Positions 8,562-18,055 of a stretch of 64,000 bases of DNA are shown one piece after another. The stretch lies in NCBI RefSeq assembly GCF_000817785.2, contig NZ_JTCM02000001.1:169010-233009 (forward strand), in the 5' to 3' direction. The notes beneath the pieces are model-generated. The model did no database searches, was not told the origin of the DNA, and saw only the letters and a program-made list of their open reading frames with translations. Positions within the stretch are counted from its first letter, which is position 1. The number at the start of each line of letters is the position of its first letter. The stretch comes from Hassallia byssoidea VB512170. GTDB taxonomy: Bacteria; Cyanobacteriota; Cyanobacteriia; Cyanobacteriales; Nostocaceae. Made by a program: the position numbers and the translations under genes.

Positions 8562-10412
8562 ATGATTTTAAAACTTTCGCAATCATTTCGCAATTTGTTT
8601 AAGACTACCAAGTTTTGGGAGAAAAACTATTTAATCTTGCGAGAGTTTAAACACTTTCGTAAAATCACCATTCTGGCTTTAGTTTTTTCATTTTTGGGTG
8701 CAACATTTGAGGGTTTTACTATCGGTTTTCTGTTGCAGTTTTTGCAAGGGTTAACGACTCCAAATGCCAAGCCAATTCAGACAGGAGTTGCCTGGTTTGA
8801 TATCTGGGTTCTGGCTTCTAATGCATCACCGATTCATCGTCTATACCAAATATCTATTTTAATTTTATTGAGTACCTGGATTCGGGCAGGATTCAATTAT
8901 TTGGCACAGGTATACACTGAGTTAGTACAGTTACATCTGGGCGATCGCTTGCGGAGGCGAATTTTTGAACAGCTGCAATCCTTGCCACTCAGTTACTTTT
9001 CTAAAACTCGTACTGGCGAACTTCTTAATACCATTACAACAGAAATTGAGAGGATAAAGCAGTGGTTTAGTGGTGCAGCTTTTCTGCTAACCAGAGCAAT
9101 AACAGCTACTGTCTACTTTATCTCAATGTTTGTGCTGTCCTGGCAGCTTTCTATTATTTCATTGTTACTATTTACCTTGGTGGGAGTGGGATTGTCAACC
9201 CTGAATGCCAGAGCGCGAGAAACAAGTTTTGCAGTTTCGACTGCTAACGGTCAATTTACTTCAACAGCAATGGAATTTATTAACGGTATTCGCACCGTGA
9301 ATGCATTTGCTACTCAAGAATTTGAGCGCCGGCGCTTCCAGAAAGCTAGTGATAATGTAGTAAGTGCCTCAACGAAAGTTGTATTAACTTTTGCAATGGT
9401 GAGACCTCTGGCAGAAGGTATAGCCAGCACGATTCTCATCGGTATGATTATTTTTGCGTTTACTATTTTTGTTGTTAATGGAACACTACAAGTTGCTTCA
9501 TTACTGACATTCTTCTTTGTATTGTTTCGGATCGTGCCAATCGTCCAGGATTTTAATGGAGTCAGAGCCGGTCTTAGTACACTGCAAGGTTCAGCAGATA
9601 ATATTAAAGAGCTTTTGAGAACTGACAATAAACATTATTTGCAAAACGGTACAATTCAATTTGCTGGCTTAAAGCATTCCATTGACATAGTATCTGTGGA
9701 TTTTGGCTACGATCCCAGTCATCTAGTGCTGAACAATGTTACCCTTACCATTGAACAGGGAAAAACCACAGCGTTGGTAGGAGCAACCGGTGCTGGTAAA
9801 AGTACGCTGATTGATTTAATTCCCCGATTTTACGATCCTACAGAAGGTCATGTGCTGATTGATGGAGTTGATTTGCGGCAGTTTGAAATCAACTCACTGC
9901 GGAGCAAAATGGCTGTGGTCAGTCAGGATACATTTATTTTCAACACTTCTGTCTGGAATAATATTGCTTACGGTACACAAGGGGCAACTCAAGCTGAAAT
10001 CAAAGAAGCAGCTCGACTAGCAAATGCATTGGAATTTATTGAAGAGATGCGAGAAGGTTTTGAGACACAATTAGGCGATCGCGGAGTTCGATTATCTGGA
10101 GGACAACGGCAGCGGATTGCGATCGCTCGTGCTTTATTGCGCGATCCAGAAATTCTGATTTTGGACGAAGCAACCAGTGCCTTAGATTCTATGACCGAGC
10201 GCTTGATTCAGGAGTCTTTAGAAAAACTTTCTCTAGGTCGAACAGTAATTGCGATCGCTCACCGTCTCTCCACCATCGCTCAAGCAGATAAAGTCGTAGT
10301 ACTCGAAGGAGGACGTATAGTAGAGCAAGGCAAATATCAAGAATTACTACAGCGACACGGCAAGCTTTGGGAATATCACAAAACACAATATGAAATGGGT
10401 CAAGTAGAGTAG
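8562..10412 (+). CDS. hepA: HepA, ABC exporter for heterocyst envelope polysaccharide
   Basis: A 616-residue half-transporter with an N-terminal six-helix membrane domain (about 35-330) and a C-terminal ATPase. The ATPase has Walker A GATGAGKST (about 406-414), the signature [15 protein letters not shown] (about 511) and Walker B ILILDEATSALD (about 531), and should work as a homodimer. In Anabaena hepA is required to deposit the polysaccharide layer of the heterocyst envelope. Length, the order hepC-hepA and the surrounding glycosyltransferases support orthology; MsbA-like lipid exporters are the wider family. A perfect hairpin follows the gene, so the next genes may have their own promoter. 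Confidence 0.87.
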   Translation: MILKLSQSFRNLFKTTKFWEKNYLILREFKHFRKITILALVFSFLGATFEGFTIGFLLQFLQGLTTPNAKPIQTGVAWFDIWVLASNASPIHRLYQISILILLSTWIRAGFNYLAQVYTELVQLHLGDRLRRRIFEQLQSLPLSYFSKTRTGELLNTITTEIERIKQWFSGAAFLLTRAITATVYFISMFVLSWQLSIISLLLFTLVGVGLSTLNARARETSFAVSTANGQFTSTAMEFINGIRTVNAFATQEFERRRFQKASDNVVSASTKVVLTFAMVRPLAEGIASTILIGMIIFAFTIFVVNGTLQVASLLTFFFVLFRIVPIVQDFNGVRAGLSTLQGSADNIKELLRTDNKHYLQNGTIQFAGLKHSIDIVSVDFGYDPSHLVLNNVTLTIEQGKTTALVGATGAGKSTLIDLIPRFYDPTEGHVLIDGVDLRQFEINSLRSKMAVVSQDTFIFNTSVWNNIAYGTQGATQAEIKEAARLANALEFIEEMREGFETQLGDRGVRLSGGQRQRIAIARALLRDPEILILDEATSALDSMTERLIQESLEKLSLGRTVIAIAHRLSTIAQADKVVVLEGGRIVEQGKYQELLQRHGKLWEYHKTQYEMGQVE

Positions 10413-10465
10413 CTACCTTACAGCTCTTTGGGCAGCCTGCCAAATCGAGAAATTGACGTTCTCTA

Positions 10466-10501
10466 AAATGCAGAACCTTTATCAAACAAGGTTCTGCATT
10501 T
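10466..10501 (+). terminator. perfect hairpin downstream of hepA
   Basis: A 14-bp perfect inverted repeat (AAATGCAGAACCTT and its complement) with an 8-base loop lies 54 bases after the hepA stop. It ends in TTT but lacks a long T-run, so it may be a terminator, an attenuator or an mRNA 3' stabiliser. Confidence 0.65.
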
Positions 10502-10603
10502 CCCAAAGTCCTCGTCCCCAAGCGAATAAATTTAAATAATACTTAGATCGCATTCCCCAAAACAGGGTGTTATTATATTTATCAAAAATTAGTAATAATA
10601 GTT

Positions 10604-12025
10604 ATGACAAAATCAATTTCTTCTAAAAACAATACTTATTTTACTACATCCAATGTCGCTTCAAAATCGCCACATGCTCAAACACTTTTCTGTATAGCCC
10701 ATGACCTACCACCCTTGAGGGAACCGATTGCCATCAGAGCAAAAAAATTGTTAACACAATTCCAAAAACATTGGCAAATTAATATATTAACTGGGACAGA
10801 AAATGGTTATTTGAATGAAGCAGCTAGCGTCGAATTTGTTAAAAGCTGGTATCCAAAACGTTTAATTGAATTTATCGGCAAGCTGAAACTAGATAAATTA
10901 TTAATGTTCTTGATATGGCCAGATAGCAAAATTTTTTGGTTTATTCCGGCATTAATAAAAGGGTATCAGTTAATTAAGCGGCAGAAGTGTAGCGCTATTT
11001 TTGTATTTATGATGCCTTACTCAGCCGGTTTAGTAGGAATTGCTCTGAAGTGGCTTACAGGTTTGCCTTTAGTGTTGAGCTTGGATGACTCGCTTAGTTG
11101 CACTGATATGCATCCAGTTTCTGCTAGTTGGCTGCATCATCAGCTAGAACGATGGTTAGAAAATTTTTATGTGCGTCAAGCTGATGCAATAGTTTACGTT
11201 TCCCAATTTAATCTGGAACTTGTCAAAAAACGACAACCGAAATCCCAACAATCAAAGTTTCACTTGATTCGTTGCGGTGCCGATCCGTTAGATTTTTCCA
11301 CCCCCGTTGATTCGGTAGTTAGCGAATCGTTCAAAATTGTTTATACTGGCGGCATGAATGGCTGGTATGACTTTTATCATCGCCCTGAAGAACACACACT
11401 ACCTAAAAAACTTTACAGAGCTTGGATGAAGTTAGGCAGCTATGAAAGGATAAAAATCGATTACCGCAGTTCGAGTCCGATTTTTATTGGCAAAGCAGCG
11501 CAGCAAGCGATGTCCCAAAATCCTAACTGGGAGAACAAGATTCATGTAAAAATCTACGGAAACAGCTTCCCGGAATCTGTAGTACAAAAGGTATTGCAAA
11601 ATCAAAATCTGACAGATGTCGTTTCTGTTTTCGGTGCTTTACCCCACTCCCAAGCAATTCAAAATGCCAGACAAGCAGACCTTTTACTGATAACTTTGCC
11701 CAATCGAGCAGACGGATCTTCTGGAGGACGGATTTCATGTAAAACTTACGAATATCTGATGAGCGATCGCCCAATTTTAGCAGCAGTACCTAAAGGTGAA
11801 AACTGGGATTATTTAAAGGATAAACCAGGAGTTTGGCTAGTTGAACCAACAGATACAGAAGCAATGGCTCAAGTAATTGCCCAAGTAGCCGCAGCAAAAT
11901 TTTCAGGTAGTCCCCTGACATTCGATCGAACTGCTCTTCAACAAGAACTTAGCTACATAAACTTAGTTGAAAATTACTTCCAAATTTTAGACAAACTTTG
12001 CTCAAATTCAACCGTTACTAACTAA
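10604..12025 (+). CDS. glycosyltransferase, GT4-like
   Basis: This 473-residue protein has a GT-B-like layout: an N-terminal half with a hydrophobic membrane-associating stretch (about 125-160, MMPYSAGLVGIALKWLTGLP) and a C-terminal half with VSVFGALPHSQAIQNARQAD and the donor-binding pattern SGGRISCKTYEYLMSDRPIL (about 373-392). It would add one sugar to the growing lipid-linked repeat unit; donor and acceptor cannot be predicted. It begins about 190 bases after hepA. A glycosyltransferase follows hepA in Anabaena too, as I recall. Confidence 0.78.
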   Translation: MTKSISSKNNTYFTTSNVASKSPHAQTLFCIAHDLPPLREPIAIRAKKLLTQFQKHWQINILTGTENGYLNEAASVEFVKSWYPKRLIEFIGKLKLDKLLMFLIWPDSKIFWFIPALIKGYQLIKRQKCSAIFVFMMPYSAGLVGIALKWLTGLPLVLSLDDSLSCTDMHPVSASWLHHQLERWLENFYVRQADAIVYVSQFNLELVKKRQPKSQQSKFHLIRCGADPLDFSTPVDSVVSESFKIVYTGGMNGWYDFYHRPEEHTLPKKLYRAWMKLGSYERIKIDYRSSSPIFIGKAAQQAMSQNPNWENKIHVKIYGNSFPESVVQKVLQNQNLTDVVSVFGALPHSQAIQNARQADLLLITLPNRADGSSGGRISCKTYEYLMSDRPILAAVPKGENWDYLKDKPGVWLVEPTDTEAMAQVIAQVAAAKFSGSPLTFDRTALQQELSYINLVENYFQILDKLCSNSTVTN

Positions 12026-12047
12026 CTGACAATGTAAAAAGTTAATC

Positions 12048-13208
12048 ATGAAAGTTATTCTCACTTGCAACACAGGCTTAGGTACAGGAGGACAGGGAGT
12101 TTGTTTAGCAAATGCAGCAGCAGGTTTTAACGAACTAGCAGATTTAACTGTAATTTGTGCAGATGTTAAAACACCTCAAACCGATTTCTCAGTTTATCCC
12201 GTCGGTTATTCTGCATCGAGCAGACGATTGCTTGCCACCCCCCTGCTACGTCGTCGCAATGATTGGGCTGTACTGTTGAGCGATTTATATTTTGACAAAC
12301 AAGTAAGCAAAAAATTACAACTCCTTCCCTGCGATTTAATTATGGGGGTAGCAGGTCAAACTCATCTAGCTTTTAAAACAGCTAAAGCAAAAGGTGCGAA
12401 GGCTTGGCTATATTGCCTCAATAATTATCTTCCCTTCATGCAGGAACAAATTCAGCAAGAACTACAGTTTCTCGGAGAATCTACTGTAGCAACCATGAAT
12501 CCAAAGATGCTGCAACGATTTTCACAGGAGTGCAAACAAGCTGATTTAATCGTCGTTCTTTCAAAGGTTGCCAAACAAACATTTATTGATGCAGGGTTTT
12601 CGGCAGATAAGATTACTGTTCTTCCTCCATTTATTAATACTGAAAGGTTTTATCCCTCTCTTAAAACGGACTCCACTTTTCGCGCACTTTATGTAGGTAC
12701 TATTGAACCGCGTAAAGGTGTTCAGTATTTAATTCCTGCCTTTTTGCAAGCTAAAATACCTAATTCGGAATTGTTATTAGTTGGAGGTACATCGACTCGT
12801 AAAATGCGACTTTTAGTAGAGAAAACACTAAGTCAAAATTCTCATATTAAACAGGAGTTTTGGAATTTTAATAGCCAAGATCCCCAACAAGTCTTTAGTC
12901 GGTGTTCAGTATTCATTTTGCCTTCTGTTGAAGATGGTTTTGGATTGGTAGCACTCGAAGCAATGGCGTGCGGACTTCCTGTAATTGTTACTTCTCATTG
13001 CGGTGCTGCTGACTTGATTGAAGATGGCGTTAATGGATTTATTGTACCACCCAGAGACGAAAAAGCTATTACCGAAAAACTAGATTTTTTAGCTGCTAAC
13101 GAATCGATTCGCATAGAAATGAGTAAAGCAGCGAGAAATACTGCCGTTACATATACCCAGGAACTTTACAAACAGAATTTATGTCAAATATTTGACAATT
13201 ATTTATAG
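12048..13208 (+). CDS. glycosyltransferase family 4
   Basis: A 386-residue GT-B enzyme. The N-terminal domain starts with the loop TGLGTGGQGVCL and the C-terminal domain has FRALYVGTIEPRKGVQYLI (donor phosphate loop) and DGFGLVALEAMACGLPVIV (about 295-315), the E-x7-E signature of GT4 retaining transferases. It probably adds a sugar in the envelope polysaccharide unit. It starts 22 bases after the previous gene and is likely co-transcribed with it. Confidence 0.85.
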   Translation: MKVILTCNTGLGTGGQGVCLANAAAGFNELADLTVICADVKTPQTDFSVYPVGYSASSRRLLATPLLRRRNDWAVLLSDLYFDKQVSKKLQLLPCDLIMGVAGQTHLAFKTAKAKGAKAWLYCLNNYLPFMQEQIQQELQFLGESTVATMNPKMLQRFSQECKQADLIVVLSKVAKQTFIDAGFSADKITVLPPFINTERFYPSLKTDSTFRALYVGTIEPRKGVQYLIPAFLQAKIPNSELLLVGGTSTRKMRLLVEKTLSQNSHIKQEFWNFNSQDPQQVFSRCSVFILPSVEDGFGLVALEAMACGLPVIVTSHCGAADLIEDGVNGFIVPPRDEKAITEKLDFLAANESIRIEMSKAARNTAVTYTQELYKQNLCQIFDNYL

Positions 13209-13265
13209 CTAGTGCAAAAAAGTAAGTTTTAGTGAAAAATAAGGAAATATAAGTGCTTAAAAGTG

Positions 13266-14423
13266 ATGGTATTAACTAATAGTGCGGAGCCAAATAAAAA
13301 AAAATTGAGCCAGGAAAATTTTGATAAAAATCTAATTTATCAATGCTCTAGTTTTCATGTAGGTGGCAAAGGAGGAGCAGAAACTTATTTAACTTCTCTG
13401 ATGAATTATCAGATACCTGGTGTGAGCGATCGCGTAATTAAAAACTTAAAAAATATTGACCAGAGTCAGTTCAAATTGCTCCACCTACATAGTCCAGATT
13501 TCCTATTAGATCTTACAGGTGAATGTCCCGTTATATTTACAGTTCACAATCACTCTTTCTACTGTCCTAGTGGCACAAAATATTTAGCAGAACAAAACAC
13601 TATTTGTCAACGAAAATTTTCTTATTTAGGATGTACCTGGGGCAAGCTAATAGACAAATGTGGTAGCCGCAAACCGTCAAGAGTTATTGATGAATTTAAA
13701 GAAACTCAGCGTCTACAAAATATTTTAAAAAACATAAAAGTTACTTTCATTGCTAATAGTGATTATGTAAGGCGAGAGTTAATTAAAAATGGTGTGCCAG
13801 CCAAGCAAACTGTAACTCTGCGGTGTGGTATACCCATTCCGCAAACTGCCACTGCACCGCTAACTTTAGAAACACATAAAAATCAGAGAATGTTGTTTGT
13901 CGGACGCATTGTTCCTGATAAAGGGTTAGAATGGTTGCTGAAAAGTTTAGTACATACAAATCCGCGAATTCAGCTTGATATTGCAGGTGAAGGATGGGAT
14001 AGACCCCGCTTGGAAAGGTTAGCTGAAAAACTCGGATTAACTAACCGTATCGTTTGGCATGGCTGGTGTGATAGTGACAAATTAAATAGACTGTATCAAG
14101 AATGTTTTACGGTAATTTTTCCCAGTGTCTGGCCCGAACCTGCTGGTCTTGTAACTCTTGAAGCTTATGCTCGTTATCGACCTGTAATTGCAGGTGCAGT
14201 AGGAGGTATACCAGAACATTTACAAGATGGAAAAACAGGTATTCTTGTGACAGCAAATGATATTAAAAAGCTTTCCGATGCAATTACTGATTTATCTACA
14301 AATTATCAAAAGTGCGTTTGTCTAGGCGAACAAGGTCATGCTTTGTTTATGAAAGAATTTACAATGGATGTTCATGTAAAGCATCTGCAAAAAATTTATG
14401 AAAATACTATATTGGAGTTCTGA
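13266..14423 (+). CDS. glycosyltransferase family 4 with Cys-rich insert
   Basis: A 385-residue GT-B protein with GGKGGAETYL near residue 38, MLFVGRIVPDKGLEWLL in the C-terminal domain and WPEPAGLVTLEAYARYRPVI (about 289) as the GT4 signature. Four cysteines lie between about residues 100 and 140 (FYCPSGTKY, TICQRK, YLGCTW, DKCGSR), a pattern found in a subset of GT4 enzymes. A GTG at 13263 precedes the ATG at 13266; neither has a well-spaced ribosome-binding site. Likely part of the same operon. Confidence 0.82.
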   Translation: MVLTNSAEPNKKKLSQENFDKNLIYQCSSFHVGGKGGAETYLTSLMNYQIPGVSDRVIKNLKNIDQSQFKLLHLHSPDFLLDLTGECPVIFTVHNHSFYCPSGTKYLAEQNTICQRKFSYLGCTWGKLIDKCGSRKPSRVIDEFKETQRLQNILKNIKVTFIANSDYVRRELIKNGVPAKQTVTLRCGIPIPQTATAPLTLETHKNQRMLFVGRIVPDKGLEWLLKSLVHTNPRIQLDIAGEGWDRPRLERLAEKLGLTNRIVWHGWCDSDKLNRLYQECFTVIFPSVWPEPAGLVTLEAYARYRPVIAGAVGGIPEHLQDGKTGILVTANDIKKLSDAITDLSTNYQKCVCLGEQGHALFMKEFTMDVHVKHLQKIYENTILEF

Positions 14424-14540
14424 TTTGACTTAATTTAATTAGACAATAGAAATCATACCAAATATAGTGCTTTGGTATGTACTAAAATACTTCATTATTA
14501 AGTGTATTGCTTTGACTAATTAAAGAAAATTAGGTAAAAC

Positions 14541-15545
14541 ATGTTACATACTACCGAAACTTATCAGCCTTTAGTCAGTGTTATTATCCCAACATATAAT
14601 CGTCCAGAATATCTTAAGCAAGCGATCGCTAGTGCAGTTCAACAAACTTATCAAAATATTGAAATCATTGTTTGTGATAACTGTAGCAGCGTAAATCCCC
14701 AACCAATAGTTGATGCTTTTGATGATTCACGAATTCGCTTTTGGCGAAATTCTCAAAACTTAGGAATGGTCGCTAATATTATCAACGGCTTTAAAATGGC
14801 ACGAGGAAAATATGTTGCCAGTCTGCACGACGATGATATCTGGGAAAAGAACTTTTTAGAAAAGCTTGTTCCTCCTCTAGAAGCTGATTCTAATCTGGCT
14901 TTAGCTTTTTGCGATCACTACATGATGAATGCTGATAGCGAAATAGATTATGCTCACACAGAATATTGTTCGCAGGTATTTAAAAGGGACAATTTAAAAG
15001 AAGGTGTTTACCAACCTTTTTATGAGCAGGGAATAGTAGATATGTCTGTAGCAAGCGTTGTTGCTGCGGTTATTCGTAAAGATGTTGTGGACTGGGATGC
15101 ATTTCCAGTTGAGGCTGGGGGTTGCTACGATTTGTATCTAAATTATCTCTGTTGCCGTTCTGGTCTTGGAGCTTACTATTATCCAGAGAGACTGGCGCGA
15201 TTTCGCACACACGCGCAATCGGATACAAGGACTGACGATGCACAAGTGAGAATTCGCAAAGCAAATAATCAGATATTTTGCTACGAGCAATTTATCAAAG
15301 ATGCAAGGTTACATGAATTGCATCCATATTTTCACCGCAGATTGTTAGAAGCAAGATACAGTTTGGGGATGAGTTTGCTGCAAGCTAAACAACCAATAGC
15401 TGCACGTTCTCATTTTTGGCATGTGATAAAGAATAAAAAACGGAGTCTAAGAAGCATAGGGGCAATGTTATTAACTTTTATGCCACAGTCATTTACAAAT
15501 CGAGCGCTAGATACAAATAAGATTGAATTATTTGTTTATAAATAA
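14541..15545 (+). CDS. glycosyltransferase family 2 (tandem copy 1)
   Basis: A 334-residue GT-A enzyme with the start pattern VSVIIPTYNRPEYLKQAI, the nucleotide-binding VCDNCSS and the metal-binding SLHDDDIW (about 93-100). It has no membrane helix. It is clearly paralogous to the next gene (shared MARGKYVASLHDDD and matching C-terminal RFRTHAQSDT / RYRAHEQTDT blocks), so the pair arose by tandem duplication. It would transfer a sugar by inversion; the specificity is unknown. Confidence 0.85.
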   Translation: MLHTTETYQPLVSVIIPTYNRPEYLKQAIASAVQQTYQNIEIIVCDNCSSVNPQPIVDAFDDSRIRFWRNSQNLGMVANIINGFKMARGKYVASLHDDDIWEKNFLEKLVPPLEADSNLALAFCDHYMMNADSEIDYAHTEYCSQVFKRDNLKEGVYQPFYEQGIVDMSVASVVAAVIRKDVVDWDAFPVEAGGCYDLYLNYLCCRSGLGAYYYPERLARFRTHAQSDTRTDDAQVRIRKANNQIFCYEQFIKDARLHELHPYFHRRLLEARYSLGMSLLQAKQPIAARSHFWHVIKNKKRSLRSIGAMLLTFMPQSFTNRALDTNKIELFVYK

Positions 15546-15764
15546 GTGGAATTAATCTATATTAATCGCATTTTAATTATGAACAATTGCTGTGATTATT
15601 GAATGTTAAACTTTAAAAAACCATCAACAGTGAAAGCGTTAAAAGCTCATAAAGATACATATAAAGGAAAAAAATAATTCTATCAGATAAATGCAAAATA
15701 GGTCACTTGGGTGCAGAATAATAAATTAAATACTGTTTTTAGCAAGAAAAGACCGGGAGTAAAT

Positions 15765-16754
15765 ATGTTAAAAGACGAATCCCAACAACCTTTAGTTAGC
15801 GTTATTATTCCTACCTATAATCGACCAAATTATCTGAAGCAAGCAGTTGCTAGTGCTATTAAACAAAGTTATCAAAATATTGAAATTATTATTTCTGATA
15901 ATTGTAGTACGGATAATACTCAAGAAATAGTTCAATCTTTTCGTGACACACGCATTCGATATTGGAGACAACCGGAAAATAAAGGCATGTTTGCTAATCA
16001 AATGCACGCATTCAAAATGGCACGAGGAAAATACGTTGCTAGTCTCCACGACGATGATATGTGGAATGAAGACTTTTTAGAAAAGCTTATTCCGCCGTTA
16101 GAAGAACATCCAGATTTAATTTTAGCTTTTTGCGATCAATATATTATAGATGCAAATGGCGTAATTGATTATGCTGGTACCCAAGGAAATACACGCAGTT
16201 ATAAACGTGACCAGCTTGCACAAGGAGTTCATCAAAATTTAGCCAAAATCGGGTTAGTAGATAAAAGTATACCCACTGCCGCAGCTTGTGTGATTCGCAA
16301 TGATTTTGTTGATTGGGATAGTATTCCTCCTGAAGTTGGCGGTATGTGGGATATATATTTAACATACATCTGCTGTATTTCTGGTCATGGAACTTATTAT
16401 TATCCAGAACGACTAACTCGTTATCGTGCTCATGAGCAAACTGATACTATGCAAAGTGGTAGTCGAAATGCTCAAGCAAAAATCGGCAAAGCCAAAAATG
16501 AAATATTCTGTTACAAACGGTTTATGGAAGATAGCAGGCTAAAAGAGTTTAAGTCATACTTTAAGCAAAAATGGTTAGAAGCTAATACAACTTTGGCTAT
16601 TGGTTTGATGCGAACTAAACAGGTAGCAGAAGCACGTTCTTATCTTTGGTGTGCAATTAACGAACAAAAGTTTAACTTGCGAACTATAGCAGCACTTACT
16701 CTTAGCTTTACTCCGCAACGTTTAGCCAATCAATTATTAGGAGGAGCGAAATAA
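15765..16754 (+). CDS. glycosyltransferase family 2 (tandem copy 2)
   Basis: A 329-residue paralogue of the preceding gene with VSVIIPTYNRPNYLKQAV, SDNCSTDNTQ and SLHDDDMW. The frame is open back to a GTG at 15711, but the ATG at 15765 has GGGAG five bases upstream and aligns with the start of its paralogue, so I use it. The two copies differ in the central acceptor region, which suggests different acceptors. The 160-base gap before it is AT-rich and may contain a promoter. Confidence 0.85.
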   Translation: MLKDESQQPLVSVIIPTYNRPNYLKQAVASAIKQSYQNIEIIISDNCSTDNTQEIVQSFRDTRIRYWRQPENKGMFANQMHAFKMARGKYVASLHDDDMWNEDFLEKLIPPLEEHPDLILAFCDQYIIDANGVIDYAGTQGNTRSYKRDQLAQGVHQNLAKIGLVDKSIPTAAACVIRNDFVDWDSIPPEVGGMWDIYLTYICCISGHGTYYYPERLTRYRAHEQTDTMQSGSRNAQAKIGKAKNEIFCYKRFMEDSRLKEFKSYFKQKWLEANTTLAIGLMRTKQVAEARSYLWCAINEQKFNLRTIAALTLSFTPQRLANQLLGGAK

Positions 16755-16837
16755 TTAAGTTGATTAGAGTTAGAAATTTCTAACTTGGTGAAAAAAGAAC
16801 TGCACGGTCATCAATTAATTTTAAAGGAAGGTGGTTT

Positions 16838-18055
16838 GTGAAACTTTGTATTGTTACGCCATATGTGATTAAAGGTGATGGTCAAGGTCGGGCAAACTAT
16901 GAGATTGTCTGGGAAGCGATTCGTCGCGGACACCACGTCACTTTAGTAGCAAGAAAAGTAGCTCCGGAACTACAGGAAAATAGCCAGGTTAATTGGGTTT
17001 ATTTTCCCGTTGAAGGTTTTCCAACGCAACTTGTGCGGGAAATGATGTTTTCTCGGCACAGCGCTGCTTGGTTGCGTAAACATCGCCATGAATTTGATGT
17101 AGTACAAGTTTACGGTGCGATTACTTCGGAGAAAGGAGATGTAAATACATCGCAGTTTGTACACAGTTCTTGGTTGCGATCGCCTGTACATACATCACGA
17201 GTAAATCGTAATATTTATGGTGTTTACCATTGGCTCTACACAAATTTAAACGCCTATTGGGAAAAAAAGGCATTTCGTCAAGCGAAAGTGTCAGTGGCAG
17301 TATCTGAGAAAATCAAAAATGAATTGGTAGAAGACGTTGGAATCTCAAGCGATCGCATTCGCGTGATTTTGAATGGTGTGGATGTGGAAGAGTTTGTTCC
17401 AGGTGCTACAGAAAGGCAAAAATTCGGTCTACCAGAAGATGTAACTTTAGCGCTTTTCGCAGGAGATATCCGTACCAATCGCAAAAACTTGGATACAGTA
17501 TTACATGCCTTAGTACAAGTTCCAGAGGTACACTTGGCAGTTGTCGGTGATACCGCCGGTAGTCCTTATCCTCAACTAGCAGCATCGCTATCCTTAAGTG
17601 AGCGAGTACACTTTTTGGGATTTCGGCGCGACATTGCCCAAATTATGCAAACAGCGGATTTATTCGTATTTCCGTCACGTTACGAAGCTTGCACCCTAGT
17701 TATGATGGAAGCAATGGCATCAGGACTACCTGTAATTACCGCAACCACAGCAGGGGGTGCAGAAATAGTCACACCAGATTGTGGATTTGTTTTGGCAGAC
17801 TCCGATGATACCAACGCTTTGGCGCAGGCACTGAGTATTTTAAAAAGCGATCGCCATCTCCGGCAAAAAATGGGTCAAGCTGCCCGCACCATAGCAGAAC
17901 AAAATACTTGGACTAGTAAAGCTCAAAGCTATGTCGATTTATTTGAGGAGTTAGTAAATGACCAGTATCACCGTTCTCATACCCACCTATCGCCGACCTC
18001 TAGACCTGATGCGTTGCCTGGAAGCGCTGAAAAAGCAAACTCGGCAAGCAGATGA
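16838..18055 (+). CDS. glycosyltransferase family 4
   Basis: A 405-residue GT-B enzyme: N-terminal VTPYVIKGDGQGRANYEI, a linker motif VSVAVSEKIKNEL, then ILNGVDVEEFVPG and SRYEACTLVMMEAMASGLPV (about 280) with the GT4 glutamates. It starts at a GTG with AAGGAAG seven bases upstream. The last 32 codons overlap the start of the next gene in another frame and read as an unstructured Ser/His-rich tail, so the functional protein probably ends near VDLFEELVND. Product: sugar transfer in the envelope polysaccharide unit. Confidence 0.85.
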   Translation: MKLCIVTPYVIKGDGQGRANYEIVWEAIRRGHHVTLVARKVAPELQENSQVNWVYFPVEGFPTQLVREMMFSRHSAAWLRKHRHEFDVVQVYGAITSEKGDVNTSQFVHSSWLRSPVHTSRVNRNIYGVYHWLYTNLNAYWEKKAFRQAKVSVAVSEKIKNELVEDVGISSDRIRVILNGVDVEEFVPGATERQKFGLPEDVTLALFAGDIRTNRKNLDTVLHALVQVPEVHLAVVGDTAGSPYPQLAASLSLSERVHFLGFRRDIAQIMQTADLFVFPSRYEACTLVMMEAMASGLPVITATTAGGAEIVTPDCGFVLADSDDTNALAQALSILKSDRHLRQKMGQAARTIAEQNTWTSKAQSYVDLFEELVNDQYHRSHTHLSPTSRPDALPGSAEKANSASR

